Part shown: positions 36,289-46,228 of the stretch, piece by piece
Numbering within the stretch: position 1 is the first letter of the stretch
Layout: the number at the start of each line of letters is the position of its first letter
Assembly (NCBI RefSeq): GCF_003012055.1
Contig: NZ_JYGE01000003.1
Coordinates: forward strand, 124,001-188,000
DNA: 64,000 bases
Direction: 5' to 3'
Origin: Peptostreptococcus russellii
Lineage (GTDB): Bacteria > Bacillota > Clostridia > Peptostreptococcales > Peptostreptococcaceae
Program-made: the position numbers and the translations under genes
Notes under the pieces: model-generated
What the model was told of the DNA's origin: nothing
Seen by the model: only the letters and a program-made list of their open reading frames with translations
The model's database searches: none

Positions 36289-37395
36289 ATGTTTAAAAAT
36301 ATTTTAATGGTTTTACTAATTGCTTTTTTAATTATCCTAGCTTTTAGGTGTATTAGAATCGTGAAACAGGCAAGAGTTGGGATAATAATGAGATTAGGTA
36401 AGTTTTATAAAGAAGCAAAAACTGGGATACATTTTTTAGTTCCATTTATAGATTCAATGAGTTATATGATAGATATGAGAGAAAAAGTAGTAGATTTTCC
36501 TCCACAACCAGTAATAACTAAAGATAATGTTACTATGCAAATAGATACAGTAGTTTATTACAAGATAACAGATCCTAAGAGCTATGTATTTGAAATAGCG
36601 AATCCTATATCTGCAATTGAAAATCTAACAGCTACTACACTAAGAAATATCATAGGAGATCTTGATCTTGATGAAACACTTACTTCTAGAGATCTTATCA
36701 ACACAAAGATGAGAACGATATTAGATGAAGCAACTGATATCTGGGGTATTAAAGTAAATAGAGTGGAACTTAAAAATATTATGCCTCCAAAAGACATTCA
36801 GTCAGCTATGGAAAAACAGATGAGAGCAGAGAGAGAAAGAAGAGAGTCTATTCTTCAGGCAGAAGGAGAAAAGCAATCTAAAATTCTAATAGCAGAGGGA
36901 GAGAAACAGTCTGCAATACTTAGAGCAGAAGCCAAAAAAGAGTCTATGATAAGAGAGGCTGAGGGCGAAAGACAATCAAAGATACTTGAGGCACAAGGTG
37001 AAGCAGAGGCAATAAGAGATACTTTTTCTGCTAGAGCAGAGGGTGAAGCAGTCATTATAAGAGAGACTCAAAGAGCTAAGGCAGAAGGAATTGAAATAGT
37101 ATTTAAGGCTATAAAGGATTCTGATGTAGATGATAATATACTTGCAATTAAATCTATGGAAGCTCTTGAAAAACTTGGTGAAGGAGAGTCATCAAAGCTT
37201 GTATTGCCTTCAGAAGCTGTGAATTTTTTAGGAACATTTAAGGGAATTAAGGAAGTTATGTCTGATGAGACTAAGAATAAAAAAATATCTAAAGAAATAA
37301 AGAAGCTCGCAAATGACTTAGATAAAAAAATAATAGACAGTGTTGAAGAATCTGATGAAAAATTAAATAAAGACGATAAAAGTGATAAAAAGTAG
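36289..37395 (+). CDS. SPFH/stomatin-like protein (paraslipin, QmcA type)
   Basis: 368 residues. An N-terminal membrane helix (about 4-20) is followed by the SPFH/Band 7 domain (about 25-190, with RVGIIMRLGKFYKEAKTGIH and VVDFPPQPVITKDNV). A long helical section follows with degenerate Ala/Glu/Gly/Lys/Gln repeats (AEGEKQSKIL, AEGEKQSAIL, AEGERQSKIL; about 190-265), then a charged tail. It oligomerises at the membrane and probably acts with NfeD, the gene just upstream. Client proteins are unknown. SD GGGAGG. Confidence 0.9.
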   Translation: MFKNILMVLLIAFLIILAFRCIRIVKQARVGIIMRLGKFYKEAKTGIHFLVPFIDSMSYMIDMREKVVDFPPQPVITKDNVTMQIDTVVYYKITDPKSYVFEIANPISAIENLTATTLRNIIGDLDLDETLTSRDLINTKMRTILDEATDIWGIKVNRVELKNIMPPKDIQSAMEKQMRAERERRESILQAEGEKQSKILIAEGEKQSAILRAEAKKESMIREAEGERQSKILEAQGEAEAIRDTFSARAEGEAVIIRETQRAKAEGIEIVFKAIKDSDVDDNILAIKSMEALEKLGEGESSKLVLPSEAVNFLGTFKGIKEVMSDETKNKKISKEIKKLANDLDKKIIDSVEESDEKLNKDDKSDKK

Positions 37396-37618
37396 ATATA
37401 AAAATGAAATATATGAGTAATATTCAATATTAAGTATAGTTATGTATTAAAGGGGCCTCTGATATAGGGGCTTTCTTTTATGTGAAAAACAATAGTTTAT
37501 AATACTGTAGTTGTATAATGGATATGATAGTTTAAAATAATACTATGATTATATAGTAATGTAAAATCTTAATAATAAAAATATGATTGTAATTTGTAAT
37601 AATTAACTTAAAATCGTG

Positions 37619-37624
37619 TATAAT
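37619..37624 (+). promoter_or_regulatory. -10 box at the edge of the octamer array
   Basis: TATAAT at 37619-37624, with TTGTAA (37594-37599) 19 bases upstream. The predicted start site falls at the first octamer repeat, so the transcript leader would be almost entirely repeat. Confidence 0.5.
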
Positions 37625-37628
37625 ATTG

Positions 37629-37740
37629 TATAGAAGTATAGAAGTATAGAAGTATAGAAGTATAGAAGTATAGAAGTATAGAAGTATAGAAGTATAGAAG
37701 TATAGAAGTATAGAAGTATAGAAGTATAGAAGTATAGAAG
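37629..37740. repeat. Octanucleotide microsatellite (TATAGAAG)14
   Basis: Fourteen perfect copies of TATAGAAG, 112 bp. The last copy runs directly into GGGTGATAGT and the ATG at 37751, so the repeat end supplies the first part of the SD (GAAGGGGTGA). Confidence 0.97.
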
Positions 37741-37750
37741 GGGTGATAGT

Positions 37751-38101
37751 ATGGGCTTGGTGGATAGATTAAAAAATGAAAACAGAGAATTGGTATTTAA
37801 AGAATTATTGGGTAAAAAATATAGTGATTTAGATGATTTTGATATAGTATATTCTCCAAATGAAGAGTTTATATTGATTGATATTAAAAGGCTAGTTTTA
37901 GAAAGTAAAATCAATGAAGCTGAAGATGTTTTGTTTGCAAGTTTGGAAAAAAGTAGATCTATAAATATGCTTTTTATTGCAGGAGAATTCTATACGATGC
38001 TTATGGATTTAAGCGATGATGAGTTGAATAGAAATAATTTTTCAAGATCTGAAATCAAGGATGGAATGAATGACGTTAAAAGTATGTTCAGTAAGTCATA
38101 A
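37751..38101 (+). CDS. Small acidic hypothetical protein behind an octamer array
   Basis: 116 residues, soluble, mostly helical by composition, acidic overall, with no signal peptide or membrane helix. I do not recognise the family. It begins MGLVDRLKNENRELVFKELL and ends in a Ser/Lys-rich tail (MFSKS). Its leader is the 14-copy octamer array, and the SD overlaps the end of the last repeat. It is followed by a gap and the DUF1846 gene, which has its own promoter. The codon pattern matches its neighbours, so it is probably a real gene. Confidence 0.7.
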   Translation: MGLVDRLKNENRELVFKELLGKKYSDLDDFDIVYSPNEEFILIDIKRLVLESKINEAEDVLFASLEKSRSINMLFIAGEFYTMLMDLSDDELNRNNFSRSEIKDGMNDVKSMFSKS

Positions 38102-38223
38102 TTTAAAAAGAAAAAATATTAGTTTTGATAATTAATAAAATTTAAAAAAAAGAGAAAATACTTTAAAAAGGGCTTTAAATAAAGATAATACTATTTTTTT
38201 GATTAATAAAATAAATATATAAC

Positions 38224-38252
38224 TTGAATTTTAAAAAGAAAAGTTGTATAAT
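38224..38252 (+). promoter_or_regulatory. Promoter of the DUF1846 gene
   Basis: TTGAAT (38224-38229), 17 bp, TATAAT (38247-38252). It leaves a leader of about 160 bases (38259-38418) in which I see no known riboswitch. Confidence 0.75.
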
Positions 38253-38418
38253 AAATACTTAGTTAAAAATTCGAAAAAAAAACACGCAGCAAAAAAGCCA
38301 CATGTCAATGTATAAAATGAATTTGTGATGGAATTCTATTTTATTACATTATTTTTGAATTGTCAATGTTTTTATTAGAATTTATCTAAAATAATTTAAT
38401 TAATATAGGAGAGTGCAG

Positions 38419-39918
38419 ATGAAAATAGGTTTTGACCACAATAAATACTTAGAGGAACAGTCCAAATATATTTTAGAAAGAGTTAACAATTATGATAAAT
38501 TGTATATAGAATTTGGTGGTAAACTAATAGGTGACCTACATGCAAAGAGAGTTTTGCCTGGATTTGATGAAAATGCAAAGATAAAAGTTCTTAGCCATAT
38601 GAAGGATCAAGTAGAGGTAGTTATTTGTGTGTATGCAGGTGATATAGAAAGAAACAAGGTAAGAGGAGATTTAGGTATTACTTATGATATGGAAGTAATG
38701 AGGTTGATAGATGATCTTAGAGGCTACAATTTAGATGTAAATTCAGTAGTAATTACAAGATATGAAAATCAGCCAGCTGCAACGATATTTATAAATAAGC
38801 TTGAAAGAAGAGGTGTAAAGGTATATAGACACCAACCTACAAAGGGATATCCTACTGATGTAGATACAATAGTAAGTGAAGAAGGTTTTGGAGCGAACCC
38901 ATTCATTGAAACAACAAAGCCGATTGTAGTGATGACGGCTCCAGGTCCAAATAGTGGTAAGTTAGGTACTTGTTTAAGCCAGCTTTATCATGACAATAAA
39001 AGAGGTGTAACAGCTGGATATTCAAAGTATGAGACATTTCCTGTGTGGAATTTACCTTTGAAGCATCCTGTAAATATAGCTTATGAAGCAGCTACAGTAG
39101 ATTTGAAAGATGTAAATATGATAGACTCTTTCCATTTAGAAAAATATGGAGAAACAACAGTAAATTATAATAGAGACTTGGAGTTATTCCCAGTTTTAAA
39201 GAAAATAATAGAAAAAATAACTGGTAAAGAAAGTGTATTCCAATCACCTACTGATATGGGCGTTAATAGAGTTGGCTTTGGAATAACAGATGATGAAGTA
39301 GTAAGAGAGGCTGCTATACAAGAAATAATAAGAAGATATTTTAAAACTCTTTGCGAATATAAAAAGGGTGGAATAGATAAAGAAGCTGTTTCAAGAATGA
39401 AAATGATAATGGAAGAGCTTGGATTAAAAGACGAAGATAGAGCTGTTGTAAAAGTTGCAAGAGCTTATAGAAATGATGACTGTGACCATGTAGATGGAAT
39501 ATGTCCTGTTGTAGCTCTTGAATTGGCTGATAAGAAGATTATGACTGGTAAGTTTTCTAGCCTTATGAATGGTTCGGCAGCTGTAATATTAAATGCAATT
39601 AAATATTTGGCTGAAATTCAAGATGATATGCATATTATATCTCCTGCTGTATTGGAACCAATTATTAATTTGAAAAAGAATGTACTAAAGAGTAGAAATG
39701 TGTCTTTGAGTGCAGAAGAAGTATTGATGGCATTAAGTATTAGTGCTGTTACAAACCCAGTTGCACAATATGCTATGAATAGATTATCTTTGCTTAAAAA
39801 TTGTCAAGCTCATTCGACAGTAATATTATCTAAAAGTGATGAGCAGGCATTTAGAAAGTTGGGAATAGATGTAACTTGTGATGCAGAGTTCCAATCAAGC
39901 AATTTATATGAAGGTTAA
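38419..39918 (+). CDS. DUF1846 family protein
   Basis: 499 residues, a cytosolic protein of the DUF1846 family (PF08903), found in many Firmicutes and some other anaerobes. It is recognised by [17 protein letters not shown] at the start, [20 protein letters not shown] near residue 80, the Gly-rich [20 protein letters not shown] near 175 (P-loop-like) and [19 protein letters not shown] near 355. Structures exist but the function is not known to me. ATG 38419 is chosen 5-6 bases after AGGAGAG; the GTG at 38413 overlaps that SD. It has its own promoter and terminator. Confidence 0.9.
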   Translation: MKIGFDHNKYLEEQSKYILERVNNYDKLYIEFGGKLIGDLHAKRVLPGFDENAKIKVLSHMKDQVEVVICVYAGDIERNKVRGDLGITYDMEVMRLIDDLRGYNLDVNSVVITRYENQPAATIFINKLERRGVKVYRHQPTKGYPTDVDTIVSEEGFGANPFIETTKPIVVMTAPGPNSGKLGTCLSQLYHDNKRGVTAGYSKYETFPVWNLPLKHPVNIAYEAATVDLKDVNMIDSFHLEKYGETTVNYNRDLELFPVLKKIIEKITGKESVFQSPTDMGVNRVGFGITDDEVVREAAIQEIIRRYFKTLCEYKKGGIDKEAVSRMKMIMEELGLKDEDRAVVKVARAYRNDDCDHVDGICPVVALELADKKIMTGKFSSLMNGSAAVILNAIKYLAEIQDDMHIISPAVLEPIINLKKNVLKSRNVSLSAEEVLMALSISAVTNPVAQYAMNRLSLLKNCQAHSTVILSKSDEQAFRKLGIDVTCDAEFQSSNLYEG

Positions 39919-39965
39919 TAAAAAATATAGTAATAAAACATACAAAAAGATATAAATATAAAATC

Positions 39966-40021
39966 AAAACTGCACACAAAATAGTTTGTTTTAAAAAAAA
40001 CAATAGGTGTGTGGTTTTCTT
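39966..40021 (+). terminator. Terminator after the DUF1846 gene
   Basis: aaaactgcacac (39966-39977) pairs with gtgtgtggtttt (40007-40018) using two G-U pairs; T residues follow. The rest of the gap to 40200 is plain A+T. Confidence 0.75.
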
Positions 40022-40208
40022 TTAGATTGAAATAAAAGATAAAAAGATACTTTATTAAAAAAAAAGCTGAAAATATTAAGAAAAGTATGCTATAGCTAGT
40101 TACAATTATTAATTTTATGATTTTAATTAAGAAAAGTAAATTATAACAAAATTTTTAAAATTTATTAAAAAAATATGCAAATTAGACTATATAATAATGC
40201 TTAGTATA

Positions 40209-40217
40209 TGCTATAAT
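40209..40217 (+). promoter_or_regulatory. Extended -10 promoter of the S1-domain gene
   Basis: TGCTATAAT at 40209-40217, 40 bases upstream of the start codon; no clear -35. Confidence 0.55.
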
Positions 40218-40257
40218 AGTATATATGGATATCACGCAGCGAAAGGATGTTATTATA

Positions 40258-41517
40258 ATGGAAAACAATTTAACAATGCAAGAACTACTTGACATGCAAG
40301 AGCAGGAGTTAAGTAAAATTAATGTAGGTGATGAAATCACTGGAAAGGTAACACAAATAAACCAGGACAATCTAGTTTTAAAGCTAGATGTTGACTTTGA
40401 TGGTGTTATACCTGAGGGTGAACTTAATCTTGACAGAGGTCAGAGTATAGCAGATGTTTACAAAATAGATGATGAGGTAACTGGAGTTATAACAAATATC
40501 AGTTATAAAGATGCAACTATCAAAATCTCTAGATTGAAGTTAGAACAGAAAAATGATCTTAAGGAACTTATAGACGCTATGGAAGAACGTACAAAGATAA
40601 ATGTTCATTCATTCAAGGCTTTAGAAAGAGGTTTATATGTAAGATATAAGTCTCATACTATGTTTATGCCTATTTCTCAGATTGACACAAGATTTGTAAA
40701 AGATACAAATGAATATGTAGGCTTAGATATGGACGCTTATGTTAAGGAAGTTAATCCTAGAAAGAACAGAATAATAGTTTCTCATAGAGAAGTTGCTCAG
40801 GAAATATTAGATGCTGAGAGAAAAGAAAGAAGAGAAAGCAGAAAGGCCGAAAGAGATGCTGAAAGAGCAAAGATAAAGGCTGAAAAGGAACAGAGAAGAG
40901 CTGAAAGAGAAGCTTTATTTAATGAACTTGTTCCTGGAGAAAAGAGACACGGTAAGGTAACTAATATAATGCCTTATGGTGCATTTATCGATTTAGGTGG
41001 TATAGAAGGTCTTGCTCATATAAACAATTTATCATGGACAAGAGTTGAATCAGTTGAATCTGTAGTAAGCGTTGGAGACGAAGTTGATGTGTTCATACAA
41101 AATGTTGAGCCAGAAACTCACAGAATAGCACTATCACTTAAGGATCCAGCACAAGACCCTTGGAAGTTAATAGCTGATGAAGTAAGTGTAGGATCAGTTG
41201 TTGATGCAAAGGTACTTAGAATTATAGACAAGGGAGCTTTTGTTGAAGTAAAGAAGGGCGTAGAAGCATATTTACCAATAGGTGAATTAAGCGAAAAGAG
41301 AGTTAACAAAGTTGAAGATATAGTTAATATTGGAGATACTGTTAAGGCAGCAATAATAAAATTCAACCCTAACAATAAGAGAATGATGCTTTCTATAAGA
41401 GAATTAACAAGAGAGCCTGAAGAAGATTTATCTAAATATATGTCAATAGGTGATGATACTATTGGTACTATTGGTGAGGTTCTAAAGGAAAAGACTGGAT
41501 CATTAGACGAAGAATAA
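40258..41517 (+). CDS. Ribosomal protein S1-like protein with four S1 domains
   Basis: 419 residues. Four S1 OB-fold RNA-binding domains lie at about 20-90, 105-180, 232-305 and 315-390. Between the second and third is a highly charged Arg/Glu/Lys helix (about 183-222). The third domain, with MPYGAFIDLGGIEGLAHINN, is the canonical S1 sequence. Firmicute proteins of this type (often named RpsA) assist translation of some mRNAs or bind RNA but are not the six-domain S1 of Proteobacteria. ATG 40258 follows AAAGGATG; the upstream in-frame ATG 40225 lacks an SD. Confidence 0.9.
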   Translation: MENNLTMQELLDMQEQELSKINVGDEITGKVTQINQDNLVLKLDVDFDGVIPEGELNLDRGQSIADVYKIDDEVTGVITNISYKDATIKISRLKLEQKNDLKELIDAMEERTKINVHSFKALERGLYVRYKSHTMFMPISQIDTRFVKDTNEYVGLDMDAYVKEVNPRKNRIIVSHREVAQEILDAERKERRESRKAERDAERAKIKAEKEQRRAEREALFNELVPGEKRHGKVTNIMPYGAFIDLGGIEGLAHINNLSWTRVESVESVVSVGDEVDVFIQNVEPETHRIALSLKDPAQDPWKLIADEVSVGSVVDAKVLRIIDKGAFVEVKKGVEAYLPIGELSEKRVNKVEDIVNIGDTVKAAIIKFNPNNKRMMLSIRELTREPEEDLSKYMSIGDDTIGTIGEVLKEKTGSLDEE

Positions 41518-41551
41518 TAGTTTCGTATAAATAAAATAATTAAGAAATTTT

Positions 41552-41581
41552 AAAGGGGGGTGCGTAGGCGGCCCTCTTTTT
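41552..41581 (+). terminator. Terminator after the S1-domain gene
   Basis: aaaggggg (41552-41559) pairs with ccctcttt (41572-41579) with one G-U, followed by T residues. Confidence 0.75.
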
Positions 41582-41624
41582 ATTAGCAGCAGTATTTATA
41601 AAAAATTAATGAAGAGGTATTAAG

Positions 41625-43013
41625 ATGGAGAAAAAGCGTAATATAAATTATCTATCAATTATTATATTTATATTAATTTTCATATTAATATTTTTTTTAA
41701 ATGTAAATACGCCTTTTGTAGCTGATGACTTTAATAATATGTTTGTTGAAGGTAATATTAGGATTACGAATATATCTCAAGTTATAAGTAATCAAATATA
41801 TAGATATTACAATACAAATGGTAGAGTAATAGCACATATTATTGGCGGTGTAATTTTAATATTTGATAAAAAGATTATTAATGTAATTAATTCAATTGGA
41901 TTTTGTCTATTATTATATATAGTATATAGATATACAGACCTAACTGAGTCATATGGAGAAATAAAACATAAAAAACATAAAAATATAATCAATGAAAGCA
42001 AAATGAAGATAAATATACATAATGCCCTTTTTATTTTGCTAGTATTTTTACTTATCTGGAAATTTACACCAACATTTGGTCAAGATTTTCTATGGGTAAT
42101 AGGTGCGGCAAACTATATGTGGACAAACATTATTTTATTATCAGTGCTATTTATTGCTAGAAAAATTGCAGTTTTAGATAAAGCTATAGAAAAAACATCT
42201 TTTTTATTATTTACGATAGCCCTATCTGTGATAGCAGGCTGGACAAATGAAAATTCAGTTCCTGCAGTGTTATTGATATTACTATACTATATAGTTAAAA
42301 TGTACATAGATGAAAATAAAAATATAATAATTATAGTCTTTATATTTTTTAGTATGTTATCAGGATTTTTGATAATGGTAACAGCTCCAGGAAATTTTAA
42401 GAGAGTGCAGCTTTTTAATGAACCTGATGAGATATTTTTAAAATATTTTTTAAGATTATCCAAAATGAATGAAAATTTCACTGAATATTTTTTAATTTTG
42501 TTTTTTATATCATTAGCTTTAATAATAATAGCTAGAATTGTGCATATAGGCAAATCTATTGAGACGGAAGTATATTTTATAGCAGCTCTTGTGTCTTTTT
42601 ATGCTATGATAATGGCTCCAACTTATCCTTGTAGAGTGATGGTTATTACTGTATTGCTATTTGTCATATCTATAGTCATGAATATAGCAATTATATCCAG
42701 AATCAACCTAAAAGTTTCATTGGCAATACTTATATCAGGGATACTTGTATTTGGATATTACTTCTCACAAACTTATCTTGAAGCCTTAAAAGACAGTAGT
42801 GAATATCTATCTAGATACAATGCTAGAGAAATAATAATAAAAGACAATAAGAATATGGGACATATAGATGAAATAGAGGTTCCAGCGATTACTAGTAACA
42901 GTCCATATACGGCTGCATATAATCTAGAAGATTCTAAATATAATAAGGAAGATTGGATTAATGTTACTATTGCAAGATACTATGGTGTAAATTCAATAGT
43001 CTTAAGAAAATAG
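41625..43013 (+). CDS. DUF6056-like polytopic membrane protein (possible GT-C enzyme)
   Basis: 462 residues with about eleven membrane helices. An Asp-Asp motif in the first external loop (TPFVADDFNN, about residue 33) and a later QDFLWVIGAANYMWT segment (about 153-167), with GWTNENS and MVTAPGNFKR, resemble the DUF6056 family. That family looks like a GT-C glycosyltransferase using lipid-linked sugar, with the acidic pair as the catalytic site; this is inference. The gene is alone between a terminator and ybaK, away from the polysaccharide cluster. The SD is GAAGAGGT. Confidence 0.65.
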   Translation: MEKKRNINYLSIIIFILIFILIFFLNVNTPFVADDFNNMFVEGNIRITNISQVISNQIYRYYNTNGRVIAHIIGGVILIFDKKIINVINSIGFCLLLYIVYRYTDLTESYGEIKHKKHKNIINESKMKINIHNALFILLVFLLIWKFTPTFGQDFLWVIGAANYMWTNIILLSVLFIARKIAVLDKAIEKTSFLLFTIALSVIAGWTNENSVPAVLLILLYYIVKMYIDENKNIIIIVFIFFSMLSGFLIMVTAPGNFKRVQLFNEPDEIFLKYFLRLSKMNENFTEYFLILFFISLALIIIARIVHIGKSIETEVYFIAALVSFYAMIMAPTYPCRVMVITVLLFVISIVMNIAIISRINLKVSLAILISGILVFGYYFSQTYLEALKDSSEYLSRYNAREIIIKDNKNMGHIDEIEVPAITSNSPYTAAYNLEDSKYNKEDWINVTIARYYGVNSIVLRK

Positions 43014-43064
43014 AGCAAAAAATATAGAATATTTAAAAGTAATATATAGATTGGAGGAAGTATT

Positions 43065-43547
43065 ATGTCCAAAAAAAAAGTTAAAACAAATGCAATGAGA
43101 ATTTTAGAGCTAGAAAAGATAGAATATATAGAGCATTCATATCCAGTTGACAAGGACCATGTTGATGGTATTACAGCAGCAAAACATATAGGCAAAGATC
43201 CTAAAACTGTATATAAAACACTTGTAACTCAAGGTCAAAGCAAGGAGTATTATGTATTTGTAATACCTGTTGCAGAAAATCTAAATATGAAGAAGGCAGC
43301 CAAAGCATCTGGAGAAAAAAAGGTCGAAATGATACATGTCAAGGATATAAATAAAATAACAGGATATATACGTGGAGGTTGTTCTCCAATAGGGATGAAA
43401 AAGCAATATTCTACTTATATAGATAAATCAGCAAAATCTATAGAAAGTATTACTGTAAGTGCAGGTAAGCTAGGATATCAAGTGGAATTATCTCCATCAG
43501 ATTTAATAAAGGCCTCTAAGGCTGAGTATGCAGATTTATTGATGTAG
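43065..43547 (+). CDS. ybaK: Cys-tRNA(Pro)/Cys-tRNA(Cys) deacylase YbaK
   Basis: 160 residues, full length for the YbaK/EbsC family that hydrolyses Cys mischarged on tRNA-Pro. Motifs seen are KTNAMRILELEKIEYIEHSY at the N-terminus, VYKTLV near residue 49, the conserved substrate-pocket lysine region, and the GGCSPIG loop (about residue 106). It is 11 bases upstream of the fumarase alpha gene and appears to be the first gene of that operon. Confidence 0.93.
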   Translation: MSKKKVKTNAMRILELEKIEYIEHSYPVDKDHVDGITAAKHIGKDPKTVYKTLVTQGQSKEYYVFVIPVAENLNMKKAAKASGEKKVEMIHVKDINKITGYIRGGCSPIGMKKQYSTYIDKSAKSIESITVSAGKLGYQVELSPSDLIKASKAEYADLLM

Positions 43548-43558
43548 GCGGTGAAAAA

Positions 43559-44398
43559 ATGAGAGAAGTAAATTCAAAAGTAATAGAAGATTCAGTTATG
43601 AAAATGTGCATTGACGGATGTATTAATTTAGATAAAAGTGTAATAGATAGCTTTAAAGAGAATAGAGAAAAAGAAAGCAGTGAAGTAGCAATTAATATAC
43701 TGGATATTCTAATTGAAAATGCAAACATAGCAAAAGAAACAAACAAGCCCCTATGTCAGGACACAGGTATGGCCGTTTTCTTTGTTAAAATTGGACAAGA
43801 TGTTCATATTACAGGAGATAATATTACTGACGCAATCAACAAAGGAGTATCTAGAGGATATACTGAAGGCTATTTAAGAAAATCAGTGGTTAGTCCAATA
43901 GAAAGGTTAAATACAAATGACAATACACCTGCTGTTATTCACTATGATATAGTGAATGGTGATAAAATTGAAATAGACTATGCAGCTAAAGGGTTTGGTA
44001 GTGAAAATATGAGTCAGATGAAAATGTTGAAACCATCTGATGGGATTGATGGAATAAAAGAATTCATTTTAAAAGTTGTAAAGGAAGCAGGTCCAAATCC
44101 TTGCCCTCCAATTGTTGTAGGAGTAGGTATCGGTGGTACTGTTGATAAATGTGCACAGATAGCCAAAAAATCATTGTTTAGAGAAATAGGCGTTCATAAT
44201 AAAGATAAATTTATAGAAGATTTAGAAAAAGAGATGCTTGAGAAGGTTAATAATTTGGGCATAGGACCACAAGGTTTAGGTGGAAAGACAACAGCACTAG
44301 CAGTCAATATTGAAAGCTATCCAACTCATATTGCAGGTCTTCCTGTAGTAGTAAATATAAACTGTCATTCATCAAGGCATAAGAAAGTAATAATATAG
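43559..44398 (+). CDS. Class I fumarate hydratase, alpha subunit
   Basis: 279 residues. The N-terminal half of the oxygen-sensitive [4Fe-4S] fumarase/tartrate dehydratase family, encoded separately as is usual in anaerobes. Cluster cysteines are in PLCQDTGMAV (about residue 64), NPCPPIVVG (about 181) and TVDKCAQIA (about 199). With the beta subunit it interconverts fumarate and malate. The beta gene follows 10 bases on. L-tartrate dehydratase is the alternative, but the malic enzyme nearby favours fumarase. Confidence 0.93.
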   Translation: MREVNSKVIEDSVMKMCIDGCINLDKSVIDSFKENREKESSEVAINILDILIENANIAKETNKPLCQDTGMAVFFVKIGQDVHITGDNITDAINKGVSRGYTEGYLRKSVVSPIERLNTNDNTPAVIHYDIVNGDKIEIDYAAKGFGSENMSQMKMLKPSDGIDGIKEFILKVVKEAGPNPCPPIVVGVGIGGTVDKCAQIAKKSLFREIGVHNKDKFIEDLEKEMLEKVNNLGIGPQGLGGKTTALAVNIESYPTHIAGLPVVVNINCHSSRHKKVII

Positions 44399-44408
44399 GA
44401 GGAAATGT

Positions 44409-44933
44409 ATGATTGAACTAAGCACACCTTTTGACCAAAAAGAAATAAAATCTTTAAGAGCGGGAGATATAGTAAAGGTAACAGGAACTCTCTATACAGC
44501 AAGAGATGCGGCACATAAGAGAATGTGTGCAGCAATAGAAGAAGGTAAAAGTCTTGCATTTGATCCACAGGGACAAGGTATTTATTATGTTGGACCTTCT
44601 CCAGCCAAGCCAGGGGAAGTAATTGGTTCAGCTGGCCCAACTACAAGCTATAGAATGGATGATTTAACAGTACCACTTTTAAAGAAGGGTTTAAAAGTAA
44701 TGATAGGAAAAGGTAAGAGAAGTGAGGAAGTTATTGAAGCTATGAAGAGTTATGGAGCAGTTTATCTAGTTGCCATAGGTGGTGCAGGAGCATATATATC
44801 AAACTCCATTAAAGAGTGCGAAGTAATTGACTATGATGATCTAGGAGCAGAGGCTCTTAGAAGGCTTGAAGTAGAAAATATGACCTTGACAGTATGCATA
44901 GATTCAAAAGGAAATAATCTATATGAAAGATAG
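44409..44933 (+). CDS. Class I fumarate hydratase, beta subunit
   Basis: 174 residues, the swivelling C-terminal half of class I fumarase. It shows DIVKVTGTLYTARDAAHKRM near residue 20, YVGPSPAKPGEVIGSAGPTT near 60, and GKGKRSEEVIEAMKSYGAVY near 100, all expected in the family. It completes the enzyme with the alpha subunit upstream. SD AGGAGG. Confidence 0.93.
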   Translation: MIELSTPFDQKEIKSLRAGDIVKVTGTLYTARDAAHKRMCAAIEEGKSLAFDPQGQGIYYVGPSPAKPGEVIGSAGPTTSYRMDDLTVPLLKKGLKVMIGKGKRSEEVIEAMKSYGAVYLVAIGGAGAYISNSIKECEVIDYDDLGAEALRRLEVENMTLTVCIDSKGNNLYER

Positions 44934-45039
44934 GCTAAAGGCTTCAAAATATAAAAGTAAAGCCTATTCAAAATCAAATTTTAAAAGTATAATATAGTTT
45001 AAACGGAATTATTTAAAACTAATTAGATTGGAGAAATAA

Positions 45040-46215
45040 ATGAACTATTCAGAAGAAGCATTGAAAATTCATTCAGAAAAAAAGGGTAAGATAGAAGTTA
45101 TAAGTAAGGTTAAAGTAGAAAATAAAGATGATTTATCTGTAGCCTATACTCCAGGAGTTGCAGAACCTTGTCTTAAAATAAATGAAAATAAAGATGATGT
45201 ATATAAATATACGTCAAAGGGGAATATGGTAGCAGTTGTAAGTGATGGATCGGCTGTACTAGGACTAGGTAATATAGGAGCAGAAGCTTCAATACCAGTT
45301 ATGGAAGGCAAGGCAATTCTTTTTAAAGAGTTTGCAAATGTAGATGCTTTTCCTATATGCGTATCATCTCAAAGTGTAGAAGAAATAGTTAAAACTGTTA
45401 AAATGATTGAGCCAGTATTTGGAGGTATAAATCTAGAGGATATTTCAGCTCCTAGATGCTTTGAAATAGAAGATATACTAAAAGAAGAGTTAGATATACC
45501 AGTATTTCATGATGATCAGCACGGTACTGCCATTATTGTTACAGCAGGTATAATAAATGCGGTAAAATTGATAGAAGGCAAAGAGATGCAAGACTTAGAA
45601 ATAGTAATAAATGGTGCAGGATCAGCAGGTATAGCTATCTGTAAAATGCTTTTGAATATGAATGTTAAAAATATTGTTCTATGTGATAAAAATGGAATAA
45701 TACAGGAAGATTCAGAAGAACTTAACTGGGCTCAGAGAAAAATGTTAAAATATATTAACAAGAAATCTGAGAAAGGTAAGCTATCAGATGCTATAAAGGG
45801 TAAAGACGTCTTCATAGGAGTTTCTCGTCCAAATATGTTGAATGAAGAAATGATAAAGACTATGAATGATAGGGCAATTGTATTTGCTTTAGCAAATCCT
45901 ACTCCTGAAATAATGCCTGATCAAGCTAAAAAAGCAGGAGTGTTTATTATAGGAACTGGAAGAAGCGATTTTCCTAATCAGGTAAATAATGTACTTGCAT
46001 TTCCAGGTGTATTTAAGGGAGCGCTTGAATGTAGAGCTTCTCAAATAAATGAGGAAATGAAGGTAGCAGCTGCTAAGGCAATAGCAGAATTCATACCTAG
46101 GGAAAAGTTAAACACTGAAAACATACTTCCAAAGGCGTTTGATATAGGAGTGGCAGAAGCAGTGGCAGAAGCTGTCAAAAAAGCAGCTATTGAAACTGAT
46201 GTAAATAGAATTTAA
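45040..46215 (+). CDS. NAD(P)-dependent malic enzyme
   Basis: 391 residues, the short bacterial form of malic enzyme (malate to pyruvate plus CO2). It has [14 protein letters not shown] (about residues 30-43), the catalytic Lys region, [20 protein letters not shown] (about 152-171) and the nucleotide loop [16 protein letters not shown] (about 188-203). After fumarase it converts malate made from fumarate to pyruvate. It lies 106 bases downstream of the fumarase beta gene and 13 bases before cvfB. Confidence 0.94.
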   Translation: MNYSEEALKIHSEKKGKIEVISKVKVENKDDLSVAYTPGVAEPCLKINENKDDVYKYTSKGNMVAVVSDGSAVLGLGNIGAEASIPVMEGKAILFKEFANVDAFPICVSSQSVEEIVKTVKMIEPVFGGINLEDISAPRCFEIEDILKEELDIPVFHDDQHGTAIIVTAGIINAVKLIEGKEMQDLEIVINGAGSAGIAICKMLLNMNVKNIVLCDKNGIIQEDSEELNWAQRKMLKYINKKSEKGKLSDAIKGKDVFIGVSRPNMLNEEMIKTMNDRAIVFALANPTPEIMPDQAKKAGVFIIGTGRSDFPNQVNNVLAFPGVFKGALECRASQINEEMKVAAAKAIAEFIPREKLNTENILPKAFDIGVAEAVAEAVKKAAIETDVNRI

Positions 46216-46228
46216 GAGAGGTACAAAA

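Noticed and set aside
37450-37480. Terminator after the SPFH gene
   Set aside because: The segment aaaggggcct...aggggcttt gives only two short stems with a G-rich internal loop, too weak to call.
37603-37914. Minus-strand frame with a repeated Tyr-Thr-Ser-Ile-Leu-Leu-Tyr-Phe pattern
   Set aside because: It is the octamer array read in reverse, overlapping the small hypothetical gene on plus.
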